Assembly: GCF_965223285.1 (NCBI RefSeq)
Contig: NZ_OZ244997.1
Span: 496,001-560,000 of the forward strand
Direction of reading: 5' to 3'
DNA from: Leptofilum sp965223285
GTDB lineage: Bacteria; Chloroflexota; Anaerolineae; Promineifilales; Promineifilaceae
DNA length: 64,000 nucleotides
In this document: positions 8,392 to 18,133 of the stretch, in pieces
How the letters are laid out: each line of letters begins with the position of its first letter
Position numbering within the stretch: the stretch's first letter is position 1
Translations under genes and position numbers: made by a program
The notes under the pieces: generated by a model
Seen by the model: only the letters and a program-made list of their open reading frames with translations
What the model was told of the DNA's origin: nothing
The model's database searches: none

Positions 8392-9459
8392 TTAGCGCAG
8401 TCCGAGTGGGTTTTGGGGGTCGATGCCTGGTGAAAACGGTATTTTCCTATCCAGTGCCGTCAGTTGATAAACTAGCCCCAACCAGTTATTGAACAATGCC
8501 TTTCCCGTATCCCCCCAAGTGTTGTCCAGATGGCGATCAATTGCTGCTTCTGGAAAGGGGGGAATCGGCGTGTTGGCTTCCTGACTGGCCAATACAATTG
8601 CCTCGTACTCATCAGCAATATCAGCTGCTTTCGGCGGGAAGTAGTTTTCTGGATGGGGTGGATATTCATCAACCTCTCTGGCAATGAAGCGCAGCACTTC
8701 GCGTTTGTACTCTTTCAGCAAGCTGTTGTAATCGTATTCAGGGTGTCCCTGAAAGTAGACAATGCGAAACTGATCGGGGCTAACTGCCATGTGTACGCCG
8801 CCCGACTCACCCTCAACCAATATGGCCAGCCCGGCCGCTTCCAGTTGTGCCCGCGTAATGGCATTGTAGCGGGAATGAACCACATCGAACCGGGTATTGA
8901 TGTTACGCAGTAGCGGATGCGCCTTTTGCGTAATGCGGTGCGGGTAGACGCCCCACTTCTTGGCGGGCAGCCGCTGTCGCTTCACGCCATAAAGCTGCTT
9001 CACCAAGGCGTGCGTCGCCAAACAAGAGCAAAGCACAGAGGTTACATTCTCGGTAGCCCAAACGATCACATTTTGCAGCGGTTGCCAAAAGGGCTCTTGT
9101 TCTAACGTAGGATTCGCCACGTTCGCACCCGTAATGACCAGCGCATCTAGCCCTTCTTGCTGGAGTTGCTCAAAGGTGGCGTAATATTCGTCGATGTAGG
9201 CTACCGTTTCCGGGCTGCGAGGTAACCCTGGAATGGAGAAGGGGTAGACGTAGAATTGGGCGATCTGGTTAGAACTGCCCAGCAGCCGCATAAATTGCTG
9301 CTCCGTGACGGTGAGGGCAGCATCGGGCATCATATTTAGCAGCCCAATGTGCAGTTCACGGATGTCCTGGTGCAGGGCATGATCCAGCGAGAGGATTTCC
9401 TGTCCTTGCTGGCGCAAGCGTTCAAAGGTTGGTAAGGGTGAATGGGCAACGAGTGGCAT
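8392..9459 (-). CDS. metA: Homoserine O-acyltransferase (MetA family)
   Basis: 355 residues. Activates homoserine by O-acylation at the head of methionine synthesis. Motifs visible: LHIGLLNMMPDAALTVTEQQF, then VITGANV, the catalytic Cys in VLCSCLATHALV, VVHSRYN and YFQGHPEYD (His of the catalytic triad with the following Glu). The family contains succinyl- and acetyl-transferases that cannot be separated by eye. The neighbouring MetY-type enzyme would fit O-acetylhomoserine. The start ATG at 9459 has AAGAG upstream. Confidence 0.9.
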   Translation of the reverse strand: MPLVAHSPLPTFERLRQQGQEILSLDHALHQDIRELHIGLLNMMPDAALTVTEQQFMRLLGSSNQIAQFYVYPFSIPGLPRSPETVAYIDEYYATFEQLQQEGLDALVITGANVANPTLEQEPFWQPLQNVIVWATENVTSVLCSCLATHALVKQLYGVKRQRLPAKKWGVYPHRITQKAHPLLRNINTRFDVVHSRYNAITRAQLEAAGLAILVEGESGGVHMAVSPDQFRIVYFQGHPEYDYNSLLKEYKREVLRFIAREVDEYPPHPENYFPPKAADIADEYEAIVLASQEANTPIPPFPEAAIDRHLDNTWGDTGKALFNNWLGLVYQLTALDRKIPFSPGIDPQNPLGLR

Positions 9460-9493
9460 AGGGTTGCTCTTTTAGGTTTGGGTAGGTGTTTTT

Positions 9494-9724
9494 TTAGCTG
9501 TGTTGGTTGTTAGGAAAACGGCCGTTACGCACCAGCGCATTGGCTAGAAAAAAGAACTCGTTTGAAGCGCGGGAGAAGTCGAACGGTGCTAGGGGAGTTA
9601 GCGCACCATCGGTACCAACCGGGTACAAAACCGCCCCCGCTTGATACAGATGCAGCAAGGCATAGCGCACATCATGTTGTGCATTTGATTCATGCAGAAT
9701 AGTTGCATACTGCTTTGGCCTTGC
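9494..9724 (-). pseudogene. Open 3' gene fragment without a start codon
   Basis: A minus-strand frame of 76 codons lies between two stops and has no ATG near its beginning. It translates to protein-like sequence: HESNAQHDVRYALLHLYQAG, then AVLYPVGTDGALTPLAPFDF and NEFFFLANALVRNGRF. It does not overlap another gene and contains one ACGGCCGT. I do not recognise the family. It looks like the C-terminal remnant of a deleted gene; a GTG start inside it (VRYALL...) would leave only about 60 residues. Confidence 0.35.
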
Positions 9725-9895
9725 TTACTAAACATAGCGGCGGATGGTAACAAACAGTCGAAATTTCGTCAAAGGCAAAATGCAGAGTTGGTCAATTGGC
9801 GGGTAAATGCTGTTAAAATACCGTAAGAAGTGACAATTGGCAGTTGACTCACCGGAGGGGATAATTATGATAAGGCTATATGGTAAGAGGGTACT

Positions 9896-10345
9896 ATGAC
9901 CATAAAGATTTTGATCTTGCATGGGCCAAATTTGAATTTGCTTGGCAGCCGTGAACCTGAGGTGTACGGTCGTTTTACCCTCACTGATATCAATAATAAA
10001 CTAAGTGAACAGGCTGCGGCAGCGGAAACGGCCGTTCAGTTTTTACAATCAAATCACGAAGGTGAGTTCATCGACGCTATTCATGAGGCGCGTAATTGGG
10101 CAGATGGCATTCTCATCAATCCGGGGGCATTCACCCATTATAGCTATGCCCTGCGGGATGCAATTGCTTCGGTCGAGCTGCCCACAGTGGAAGTGCATCT
10201 TTCCAACATTCATGCACGTGAGACGTTTCGGCAAAAATCTGTCTTAGCGGCGGTTTGCATGGGGCAAATTTCGGGGTTTGGTTGGCGCAGTTACAGCCTG
10301 GGCTTGCAAGCATTATTGGCAGAGATCAAAGAAAAAAGAGCTTAG
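9896..10345 (+). CDS. aroQ: 3-dehydroquinate dehydratase, type II
   Basis: Converts 3-dehydroquinate to 3-dehydroshikimate in the shikimate pathway. At 149 residues it is the right length. Motifs: HGPNLNLLGSREPEVYG with the catalytic Tyr, QSNHEGEFID, INPGAFTHYSYALRDAI, VEVHLSNIHARE with the catalytic His, and GQISGFGW. All type II signatures are intact. The ATG at 9896 has AGAGGG just upstream. It stands alone between gaps and is transcribed divergently from metA. Confidence 0.96.
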   Translation: MTIKILILHGPNLNLLGSREPEVYGRFTLTDINNKLSEQAAAAETAVQFLQSNHEGEFIDAIHEARNWADGILINPGAFTHYSYALRDAIASVELPTVEVHLSNIHARETFRQKSVLAAVCMGQISGFGWRSYSLGLQALLAEIKEKRA

Positions 10346-10740
10346 ACCGCATATTGTCGTTGGGAACGAAAAAAATGATGGCCTAAGCTCTTCGAGCAGT
10401 TGGGTAGAACCTATACAAGCGGTAATAATGCGGCAATGATGCAGGCGACGATGCGGCTATCTTGTTGGTGCGATGCTTCAGCGAAGTTGGCTCCAGTGCA
10501 GGTAAGTTGCTTGCGACGATGCGGCTGCAATGAATCTGTGATGTTGCTGGGATGATTGTCAGGACCTACCCAGGCAAGGTCTTTGCAGACCTTGAGTCAA
10601 GTTATAGTCAGACAACATTACAAATCGCATTACGAAGTAGCTGCTTGGAAGAATAGCAGCTTTGGGGTTACGTAAGTCCTTGAATGCAAGCCGGTGCGAA
10701 GGGGTATGTACCAATTCCACGTCGCGTCCTGCCAATTGCC
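10346..10740. other. Gene-free gap with short repeats
   Basis: No convincing gene, tRNA or structured RNA is seen. The tract holds two copies of GCGACGATGCGGCT (about 10446 and 10514) and a perfect 8-bp hairpin at 10575-10594 (CAAGGTCT, TTGC loop, AGACCTTG). It also holds AGGACCTAC at 10561 facing GTAAGTCCT near 10670, which may be decayed ends of a small palindromic element. Confidence 0.5.
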
Positions 10741-10802
10741 CATAAGCGGTTTATAATAGACAGTAGATAATCAAAATTAAGACAACGAGGAATGAAATAA
10801 CT

Positions 10803-10994
10803 ATGAAGAAACAACTTCGCCTGGCACTTTATATTGGATTGTGTCTACTGTTATTGTTACCCGCTACGGTGTCTGCCGCGCCAATGTTAGAGGCCGAGTC
10901 GGTCAATTTGCCTGGCTGGCTGGGCGGTATTCTCACAGTTTTGGCCTTGCTGATGCCTGTTTTCTTCCGGCTATGGCTAAAACAGCAGAAGTAG
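10803..10994 (+). CDS. Small membrane protein
   Basis: The 63-residue product starts MKKQLRLALYIGLCLLLLLP, a signal-like hydrophobic run ending in VSAAP. A second hydrophobic segment (LGGILTVLALLMPVFF) and a basic tail RLWLKQQK follow. GAGG lies about 13 bases ahead of the ATG. A TATAAT hexamer at 10752-10757 could be its -10 element, but no good -35 is seen. Function unknown; cleavage after the Ala-rich site would leave a one-helix peptide. Confidence 0.6.
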   Translation: MKKQLRLALYIGLCLLLLLPATVSAAPMLEAESVNLPGWLGGILTVLALLMPVFFRLWLKQQK

Positions 10995-11052
10995 GTGTTC
11001 TTTGTTCCATAGGCAATAAAAAGAATCTCACTTTCATTTTTGCGACGCTGTT

Positions 11053-13296
11053 TTATGTAAAGGTGGCATAAAAATCTTGCTTGTACCACAATTTGGTGGA
11101 GCGATATCCGATTTCTATTAGCTTTTTGTAATTGTCCCAATCCATCATACCAATTTCCTCTGTGCTTAATTGAATAAATTGATTAGCCAATGGCTTTGAC
11201 TCATCTAATCGACAAGCACTGTTGACATAAAGTGATTGCATTAAAGTGCCAATAAGCGATGGTAAATGTACGGACTTGGTAAAGGGGTTTAATCGATTGT
11301 ACAGAGTTTTCCATCCGGAAATGGTATCATCGACATGCCAATGTCGAGAATTCTTTTTTTCCGGTGTCGCATTCACAGCAATGACTTGACCACCATTCAG
11401 TCGTTGATGCATTAATTTGATGGGCAATACGCTGATGAGGCTGCCATCAACCAGCAAATCACCATCCTGGCTGACAGGGGCAAAGACCCCCGGAATGGCT
11501 ATGGAAGCACGCACAGCGCGACGCAGCCGCCCTTGCTGATGGACTTTCAACTGTGCCTGGCTTAAATTAGTCGAGACGCAAAAGTAAGGCAATACCAAAT
11601 CTTCAATCCGGGTTTCAGCAAACATTCTGCGCAACAATTCGGTAATTTTGCCAGAGGCACACAGGCTGGTTGCCGGGAATGTGTAATCCAGTAGTGCACT
11701 GCTGGCACCATAATCGGCGGCAAAGCTGGCTAGTTCTTCATAGCTGTAGCCGTGAGCGATGATGGCGGCAATAAGCCCACCCATGCTGGTTCCGCCAAAA
11801 TAATCTATTTCAATACCCGCTTCCAGTAAGGCACGATAGGCACCAATATGGGCAAATCCCCTGGCTCCCCCCGCACTCAAAACTAAACCAACCGCTTGCC
11901 CCGTCAGTCGGCGACCCAATCGGCGAATGTCCTGTTTGTTGCCTTGCCTGACGTGATAATGGGCGTTTACCTGACGAGATGCCAGCCAATTAGCAGTCCC
12001 TTGCGGCTGGCCTTGAGCAGGTTGCAAAAGCACCAGTTCTGGTATTAGTTGCGGTTTTAACGTTTGAATTTGTTCCTCAATGGCTGTGAGATCGGGTGAA
12101 GTGTTGGCCTCTGCTACGAGCACAATCCGGTCTGCTTGCCGAATGCACCGCTGGCTCCAGCTATCCCACTGCGGGTTGGCCTGGTAAAGCAGATAATCGT
12201 TATATTGTTCTTGTTTGTCTAGCCAGGGCAGCAAAGCGTCCAAATCGTTGAGATTGTTGTCTACCGTTTGGGCATTAAGTATGAGGCTGTTTTTTGTCCT
12301 GAATACGGCCGTTCGCAACTCATCCATCAGCTCGGTGAGAGGAACATTGACAGAAAGCGGCACAAAGGCGATGTTGTGTGCGGTTCTAGCGGCTGTTTGC
12401 TGCGTTGGGTTTAGGTGGCTGGGAAAAGCAAAATCATGAACCAAGGACGACCAGGCTTGGGGCAGTTGTTCACAAAAGCGGCCGAGGTTCTCTTGAGACA
12501 AAACGATCAATTGGCTGTCTCGTTCTGCCACGGTTGCGTGGTGCCGGGGTAGCAGGTTTTGTTGGGGCAGCGTTCCGGCAAATTGACCAGACCCAATTTG
12601 ACCGCAGATTTTTTGCTGCCCATCCAATTGTTTATGAATTTGCTGAAGACGGCCGTTTACCACATAAGCAATATATTCTGGCGATGTACCTTGCTCAAAC
12701 AGCGTCTCGCCAGCTTTAATCTGTAGCCATTCCAGATTAGAAAGCCAATTGTGTAGTTTGGCCGTTGGCAACGTGCCCCAGTAGCGGCACAAAAATTTGC
12801 ACTTTTCGCGCAGTTGGCGTTGCTCCTGCACCTGAGTTTGTAACGCTTTGAATAGCTGCGGCCGTTTCTTTGCCAGCGAGGGCAAGTCAGCCGTCTCAAT
12901 TCGAATGAAGACACAATCTGTTAATGTGCGAACGCCAACCCCACGCCATTGGCCAGTAAGCGGTGCAACTAGACCAACGGCCGTTCCATGCGGCACCGCA
13001 TCAATCACCTGCTCATTGCCAGCAGGCAAGCTCATGACAAGCTGAACAGCACCTTTCTCGATAAAGTAAATAGCATCCCCCAGCTCACCCTGACGAAACA
13101 GCCACGCGCCCTGTTGCAAAGTAATGAAGCTGGAGTTAATCTCAGCCTGCTTGAGGCTATTGTGCAATAAATTGTTCTGTTTGGGGCGAAATGGCTGGCG
13201 GCCAAAGCCAGCGTAGGCGATATTCCAATTTTGTCTGTAGTGTAATTGCTGCGCTGCACGTGGGGTTTGGGCATTGCTACCTGAACTATGAATCAT
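11053..13296 (-). CDS. Patatin-like phospholipase with two cyclic nucleotide-binding domains
   Basis: The 747-residue protein resembles neuropathy target esterase and bacterial homologues. cNMP-binding folds span roughly residues 50-145 (AWLFRQGELGDAIYFIEKGA) and 180-275 (ETLFEQGTSPEYIAYVVNG). A linker domain at about 310-440 (LILNAQTVDNNLNDLDALL) resembles the region between cNMP and patatin domains in NTE-like proteins. The patatin catalytic part has the oxyanion loop GGARG (476-480), the nucleophile elbow GTSMG (Ser504) and the dyad Asp in VDGS (617-618), so the active site looks intact. The expected role is hydrolysis of (lyso)phospholipids, gated by a nucleotide. The cNMP domains lack a clear FGE-x-A cassette, so ligand binding is uncertain. 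GGGAG six bases before the ATG supports the start. Confidence 0.9.
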   Translation of the reverse strand: MIHSSGSNAQTPRAAQQLHYRQNWNIAYAGFGRQPFRPKQNNLLHNSLKQAEINSSFITLQQGAWLFRQGELGDAIYFIEKGAVQLVMSLPAGNEQVIDAVPHGTAVGLVAPLTGQWRGVGVRTLTDCVFIRIETADLPSLAKKRPQLFKALQTQVQEQRQLREKCKFLCRYWGTLPTAKLHNWLSNLEWLQIKAGETLFEQGTSPEYIAYVVNGRLQQIHKQLDGQQKICGQIGSGQFAGTLPQQNLLPRHHATVAERDSQLIVLSQENLGRFCEQLPQAWSSLVHDFAFPSHLNPTQQTAARTAHNIAFVPLSVNVPLTELMDELRTAVFRTKNSLILNAQTVDNNLNDLDALLPWLDKQEQYNDYLLYQANPQWDSWSQRCIRQADRIVLVAEANTSPDLTAIEEQIQTLKPQLIPELVLLQPAQGQPQGTANWLASRQVNAHYHVRQGNKQDIRRLGRRLTGQAVGLVLSAGGARGFAHIGAYRALLEAGIEIDYFGGTSMGGLIAAIIAHGYSYEELASFAADYGASSALLDYTFPATSLCASGKITELLRRMFAETRIEDLVLPYFCVSTNLSQAQLKVHQQGRLRRAVRASIAIPGVFAPVSQDGDLLVDGSLISVLPIKLMHQRLNGGQVIAVNATPEKKNSRHWHVDDTISGWKTLYNRLNPFTKSVHLPSLIGTLMQSLYVNSACRLDESKPLANQFIQLSTEEIGMMDWDNYKKLIEIGYRSTKLWYKQDFYATFT

Positions 13297-13395
13297 GATT
13301 TTCTCCCGCGAATGATCTGTTGAATCGGTTGATGAATTTACCGTATCACCAGGTTTACAGGAAGAAGTACCGAAAACGGCCGTTTTTGTCTCAAT

Positions 13396-13929
13396 TTACC
13401 AAAGGTCAAAGGTATACAAGGGTGAACCCCAGGTAACGGCCATTTGCCAGATGGGTCTGCGCGCGGGGAGAGGGAGGGGCTGGGGTTTGGAGACGGCCGT
13501 TTTACCAAATGCCTCTAAAGCCTGGGGGAGCGACGTAAAAATCCCCAAACGTTCAGTGACACCCGCTTGTTGTAAGGCTCGCTCCACTTTAGGTTGCGGG
13601 GCACACAGCTTCAGGTTAGCCACCATGGCTGCATCGGGTCTATCAGCCATTTCATGGAGGGCTTTCCAGCCATCTTCCGGGCTGGCGGGTTGGCGATTGC
13701 TCACAATTTCGGCAATGCTATACAGGGTAAATAACGCGGTCAGATTTAGCCGGGGCATGTTTGCCAAATCGACGATCATTTGGGTGTGGCCCTCAGCAAA
13801 TAATGAATGAGCAGCAGCGATAATCGCTTCAAAGGTATCTGCTTGAATGGCACGATTCAATTTTATGATTGCTACTGATTGCTCGGCAAGGTTGTTTATA
13901 TGAATAATTTTTACAGAAAACTGATTCAT
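13396..13929 (-). CDS. STAS-domain protein
   Basis: The 177-residue protein has an N-terminal STAS-like fold: the pattern of AIIKLNRAIQADTFEAIIAA, then QMIVDLANMPRLNLTALFTL, is that of an anti-sigma-factor antagonist. The usual phosphorylatable DxSG serine is replaced in NLTAL, so classic SpoIIAA-type switching is doubtful. A low-complexity tail rich in Pro/Arg ends TWGSPLYTFDLW. The ATG at 13929 (MNQFSVKII) follows GGAG. It lies upstream of the patatin gene on the same strand. Confidence 0.7.
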   Translation of the reverse strand: MNQFSVKIIHINNLAEQSVAIIKLNRAIQADTFEAIIAAAHSLFAEGHTQMIVDLANMPRLNLTALFTLYSIAEIVSNRQPASPEDGWKALHEMADRPDAAMVANLKLCAPQPKVERALQQAGVTERLGIFTSLPQALEAFGKTAVSKPQPLPLPARRPIWQMAVTWGSPLYTFDLW

Positions 13930-14092
13930 GGCAAACTCCTTTTTTGACGCAGATAAATACAGTTTTACACGGATAAAAAAATTAAAGGTATGAGGAAGTA
14001 ATGCACCGGACACAGAGCGTGCCCGATGCAAAACGAAGGGAAAGAGAATAAGAGGAAGATTGATTTGGAGGAAACTTCTCAGCTCTGTTTAA

Positions 14093-14884
14093 TTAAATGC
14101 CGCCATGACCCACGCAGCCTGGATCAACAATAAGGGAACCCAATATGCCCTGTAAGGTTTCACTCGTGTCCAGGTTTATTCCGATGAAGAACTCCGTAGA
14201 GGTTGTTGGGATTGTAAGCGTTCCGGGTAAAAATGGCGGATTGCTCCCTAACGTAACCCCGTCAACGTGAAAATGAGTCAGATAACCTAAGCCGTTATCG
14301 AAAAACGCCGCCCCGCCCCCTTGCATCTGCTGATTGGTCATGAAGGGTTCGCTTTTTGCCATGCTGCCTCCGGCAACAAACTCATATTTTGCCATGCGAG
14401 AAATTGCATTCATTGGCGCAGAAAATTGCAGCTCTGGCTGGTAAAAGAAGGGATTTTCTCCTGTTTTTGTAAATATAAACTCGGCCGTTCCATTGGCCAC
14501 TTTGAAATCGCATTCATCTTCTATCACGAGTTGCCCATTTGTTAAATCATATACCTTCTCCTGAAAGCTGGGCATTTCACAAATTAAAAAGGTGTTGCCA
14601 TCAAAGGTGGCTTTGTTATTTTCAATTATAAGTTGACCATCTTCTTGGCACGATATGGGCGTGGTTTCACTAGTAATAACTAACAAATTGCCCAGGCGAT
14701 CTTCATAGCCAATTTCTATTGTCCTTTTCACAATTAGCTGATTGTTGTGAATGCCCACTTCGATAAACCAGCGTGCCTTTTGGTCACCAAGTGAGGCTGT
14801 GGCTGATTTAGGAAAAGTGAACAAAGCGAATATGACCGTTACAACAACGATATAAGCTAAAGCTACCAATACTGATCGTTTCAT
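14093..14884 (-). CDS. Hypothetical exported protein
   Basis: Not recognised. The 263-residue product has a signal-type N-terminus (MKRSVLVALAYIVVVTVIFA followed by a SATAS site). The mature part is rich in beta-prone and polar residues and has a cysteine-bearing QED/ICEMPS region, with CVGHGG close to the C-terminus. The ATG at 14884 follows AGGAG. The product is probably secreted or periplasm-like. It is transcribed divergently from the STAND gene. Confidence 0.6.
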   Translation of the reverse strand: MKRSVLVALAYIVVVTVIFALFTFPKSATASLGDQKARWFIEVGIHNNQLIVKRTIEIGYEDRLGNLLVITSETTPISCQEDGQLIIENNKATFDGNTFLICEMPSFQEKVYDLTNGQLVIEDECDFKVANGTAEFIFTKTGENPFFYQPELQFSAPMNAISRMAKYEFVAGGSMAKSEPFMTNQQMQGGGAAFFDNGLGYLTHFHVDGVTLGSNPPFLPGTLTIPTTSTEFFIGINLDTSETLQGILGSLIVDPGCVGHGGI

Positions 14885-15118
14885 AATAAACAGTTTCTCC
14901 TTTGTTTGCCGGATGGACACCAACTTGACTCATACTACCATCTTCGTCAATTTGATCCGTCCCGATTTTGGCGCATTTTGTCCCGTTTATGAAGAATCGG
15001 CAAAGTATGTGGACAAAATTCGCTTTTGGGCAAAATATGCTTTTGTGGCGATTTGTAATATATTTTTTATGGCTATTGGGCTGAAACGGCCGTTTCAACA
15101 TACGGAGCAAAACAAATC

Positions 15119-17842
15119 ATGGCACCAAAGCAAAAAAATGGAGCAAGCAGCGACCCTTTCCACGATCAGCTACGACTGGCCTTAAATAGCTATGCTGATG
15201 CCGCTTGGCTGGGGGAACAATCCCCGTTGGCAGCACCCTGCTTTTTGGGGGATGTCCTGCAAAATAGTGCCAATGCGGATACGGCCGTTGGTCGTGGCCA
15301 GGCCCTGCAAAACAGCCTGCAAAAAGCGGCAGCTTCCCTGTGGACAGATAACACTTTGCCCCGAACCCGCGCTGAATTGGAAGACAGCGTTGCCGAGGAA
15401 CGGCGCGAGTTTGGCAACAAGGGCAATTGCTACAGCTTCCTGCTGCTGGAGCTGCGCTACTTCCGCACCTACTTTCGTCCCCTCGATTATCCCAAGGCTG
15501 GCAGCGAAAAGGACATCATCGAATACCTTGGCGTGGGGCGTAGCCCCTACTTTCGCCATCTCAAAAATGCCCGCGAGCTACTGGCCGATGCCTTGCTGCG
15601 ACAACTCCATCCCACCTACCGGCTGGAACGGCCGCTGGTGCCAGCAAAACCGCTGCTAGGCCGCGATTTAACCATTCAAACCATCACCGAGGCATTATTG
15701 GCCGGAAAAACGCTGGCACTGACGGGTATGGGCGGCATTGGTAAAACCTCGGTCGCAGCTACGGTGATGAGCCAATGGCCACACGAAAGTTTCTGGTTCA
15801 CCATCCGCCCCAGCTTTAACGATAATTTGAGCAGTCTCCTTTTTGCGCTGGGGCAATTTCTGCACCAGCAGGGTGCGTCCCGGCTGTGGCTCCAGCTCGT
15901 AGCGGATGGGGGCAAGGTGGACAATCCTGATTTGGCTTTGGCGCAGCTACGGGGCGACCTGCACCAGCTACAAGCAACCCCACCCTTGCTTTGCTTTGAT
16001 GAGATCGATCTGCTCCAGCAAAATCAGGAAACGACAAGCCAGATTCGTGTTCAACTGAGCGAATTTTTGGAGAGTCTGGGGCAAATGACCCCCCTCCTTT
16101 TTGTCGGTCAACAATGTTTCTTCCACACCAACCAACAGATACATCTCTCCGGTTTGACAATGCCTCAGATTGCCAACTTGCTAGCCGAAGCGGACGTGCA
16201 GGGAACGGCCGTAGAGATTGAGGCATTCACAAAATACACCGGGGGCAATCCGCGTTGTTTGCACCTTTGTGTAGCTTTGCACGATGGCAGCAAATCGCTG
16301 ACTGACCTGATGCAACAGTTGCCGCAGGTGCCATCTTTACGCACCTTACTGGCTCGGCTGTGGCGGCGATTATCCCCAGCCGAGCGGGGCTTGCTAGGGC
16401 AGTTGGCTGTGTTCCGCAGCCCCGCCCCTGGTGATGCCTGGCCTGAGGCGGCAGACGAGTTGCGCATGTTGGGTCAACGCCAACTCGTGCAGGCAGATGG
16501 CTTGGGCGGAGTGGTCTTGCTGCCAGTCATTCGTGATTTGGTGCTGGCAGAATGGCATTGGCTGCCCATCGAGCAGCGGGAGCAGAGCCATCTCGCTGCT
16601 GCCACGATTCGGGCAGCGCGGGGTGAGTACACAGCGGCAGCGTACCATTTTGTCCAGGCGGGTGAGGAAAATACGGCCGTTCAAATCTGGTACCCCCATC
16701 GGCAAAAAGAAATCCAGCGTGGCCAGGCCAATGCTGCCCTGATGCTCTTCGAGCAACTTTCTCCCAAACGGCTGGATGGCAACGAGCGGGAAGCCCTTGC
16801 TCTGCTGTTGGCTGATCTGTATCGGTTCACTGGCCAACCAGAGGAAGGCCTGGCCGTTTTAAAAGCGGCTACCTGGCAGCACGGCAGCGAAACGGCCGCT
16901 CACGCACAGTTGCTCAAGGGTGCTTTTCTCAATGCCCTTGGCTACCCACAGCAGGCGGCCGAATCCTTGCAACAAGGCAGGGAAATCACCCAGCGGCTGC
17001 TGCGCAAACTGGTACGCTTCCGCTCCCAGCAAACCCGGCACCATTTGCAGCAGCGAGAAATGACCGAAGCCTGGCACGAAGCGCGATTGGTGCAATATGA
17101 AGCGGAGCACCTTCAAGGCATCGTGCGGGAGGAGCAGGGCAATTACGATGAGGCTTATTTACATTACCAGCGGGCTCTGGCCTTGGCCAAAAGTGTGCAG
17201 TATGCGGCTGGGGTGGCACAAATTAACCGCGAATTGGCCGTGATTTTAGGGCGGCAAGCGCGTTTGGAAGAAGCGGTACCCCACGCCGAAGAAGCCATCA
17301 GCTATTTTGCCCAAATCGGCGACCGCATGGGGCAGGAGATGGTGCGGAATGCCCTGGCTGTGGCTTATATTCAGGCAGGGCAGTTTGCCCAAGCCATTGA
17401 AACGGCTGCACCCTCCCTGCCATTTTTTGAAGATGCCGGAATGCCATTCTGGACGGCCGTCACGGCCGCCAATCTGGCAGAAGCCCACTACGAAGTAGGC
17501 AATCTGGTAGAGGCACAGAAAATGGCACATAGGGTTTTGCAAACGGAAGAAACCCATGCCTACCCCTACGCCCAGTTCACCTTGGGCTTGGTGGCAGAGG
17601 CAGAAGAAAGGTTGGCAACGGCCGTTACCCACTTCACTGAATCCCGTGACCAGGCACACAAAAATGATGACCCTTACATGGCAGCCTACGCCTGGCGAGC
17701 CTTGGGTAAGGTGCTGCTAAAGCAACAGGAAGCAGCAGCCAGCAAAGATGCCCTGATGCAAGCATCCCACCAATTTAAAACGCTGGGGCTGCTGGCCGAA
17801 TTGGAAAAAACGGAGCAAATTTTGGCGAAAATCAATGCTTGA
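15119..17842 (+). CDS. STAND-class NTPase with C-terminal TPR array
   Basis: 907 residues. An N-terminal domain of about 170 residues (ELRYFRTYFRPLDYP, EYLGVGRSPYFRHLKNAREL) has no name I can give. It is followed by a STAND/NB-ARC-like NTPase: P-loop GMGGIGKT at 203-210, Walker B LLCFDEID near 290-297, and a TGGNPRCL motif typical of the winged-helix junction. From about 510 to the end come helical repeats of TPR type (EEQGNYDEAYLHYQRALALA, GQFAQAIETAAPSLPFF). STAND proteins act as signal-triggered switches, and in some cases as antiphage sensors. No effector domain such as a nuclease, TIR or protease is visible, so a regulatory scaffold is as likely as defence. Multiple ACGGCCGT copies write TAV into it. 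Confidence 0.85.
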   Translation: MAPKQKNGASSDPFHDQLRLALNSYADAAWLGEQSPLAAPCFLGDVLQNSANADTAVGRGQALQNSLQKAAASLWTDNTLPRTRAELEDSVAEERREFGNKGNCYSFLLLELRYFRTYFRPLDYPKAGSEKDIIEYLGVGRSPYFRHLKNARELLADALLRQLHPTYRLERPLVPAKPLLGRDLTIQTITEALLAGKTLALTGMGGIGKTSVAATVMSQWPHESFWFTIRPSFNDNLSSLLFALGQFLHQQGASRLWLQLVADGGKVDNPDLALAQLRGDLHQLQATPPLLCFDEIDLLQQNQETTSQIRVQLSEFLESLGQMTPLLFVGQQCFFHTNQQIHLSGLTMPQIANLLAEADVQGTAVEIEAFTKYTGGNPRCLHLCVALHDGSKSLTDLMQQLPQVPSLRTLLARLWRRLSPAERGLLGQLAVFRSPAPGDAWPEAADELRMLGQRQLVQADGLGGVVLLPVIRDLVLAEWHWLPIEQREQSHLAAATIRAARGEYTAAAYHFVQAGEENTAVQIWYPHRQKEIQRGQANAALMLFEQLSPKRLDGNEREALALLLADLYRFTGQPEEGLAVLKAATWQHGSETAAHAQLLKGAFLNALGYPQQAAESLQQGREITQRLLRKLVRFRSQQTRHHLQQREMTEAWHEARLVQYEAEHLQGIVREEQGNYDEAYLHYQRALALAKSVQYAAGVAQINRELAVILGRQARLEEAVPHAEEAISYFAQIGDRMGQEMVRNALAVAYIQAGQFAQAIETAAPSLPFFEDAGMPFWTAVTAANLAEAHYEVGNLVEAQKMAHRVLQTEETHAYPYAQFTLGLVAEAEERLATAVTHFTESRDQAHKNDDPYMAAYAWRALGKVLLKQQEAAASKDALMQASHQFKTLGLLAELEKTEQILAKINA

Positions 17843-18133
17843 CAGCGGAAAACGGCCGTGTTACCATCTCGCCCAACTTAAAAAACAAAGACGTTGAACC
17901 GAAAGAGTACACAATAAAGCGGGTTTTAGAGAGTGGGTTGCATAGCTGAAAAATCCACAACAGCGCAGTTGCGGAATGGATCGGGGAGTCGTTTAAGTGA
18001 AATCGAGACATCGAAAATAGCTTAAGCCGGAAGTGCCACCGTTATCAGGGCATAGACCTACGAATAATGGTTAATTGTGAATTGTAACTGATTAATTGTT
18101 AGTGGGTTGAAATGAGTGGAGCTGGCTAACACA

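Noticed and set aside
15119..17842. Known antiphage Avs-type protein
   Set aside because: STAND core and repeats are present, but no Avs effector domain or defence neighbours are visible.
18020..18050. A second T-box (AAGCCGGAAGTGCCACCG)
   Set aside because: It lacks the GGTGG core and terminator; it fits the conserved region before CCGTTATC of the one T-box leader.
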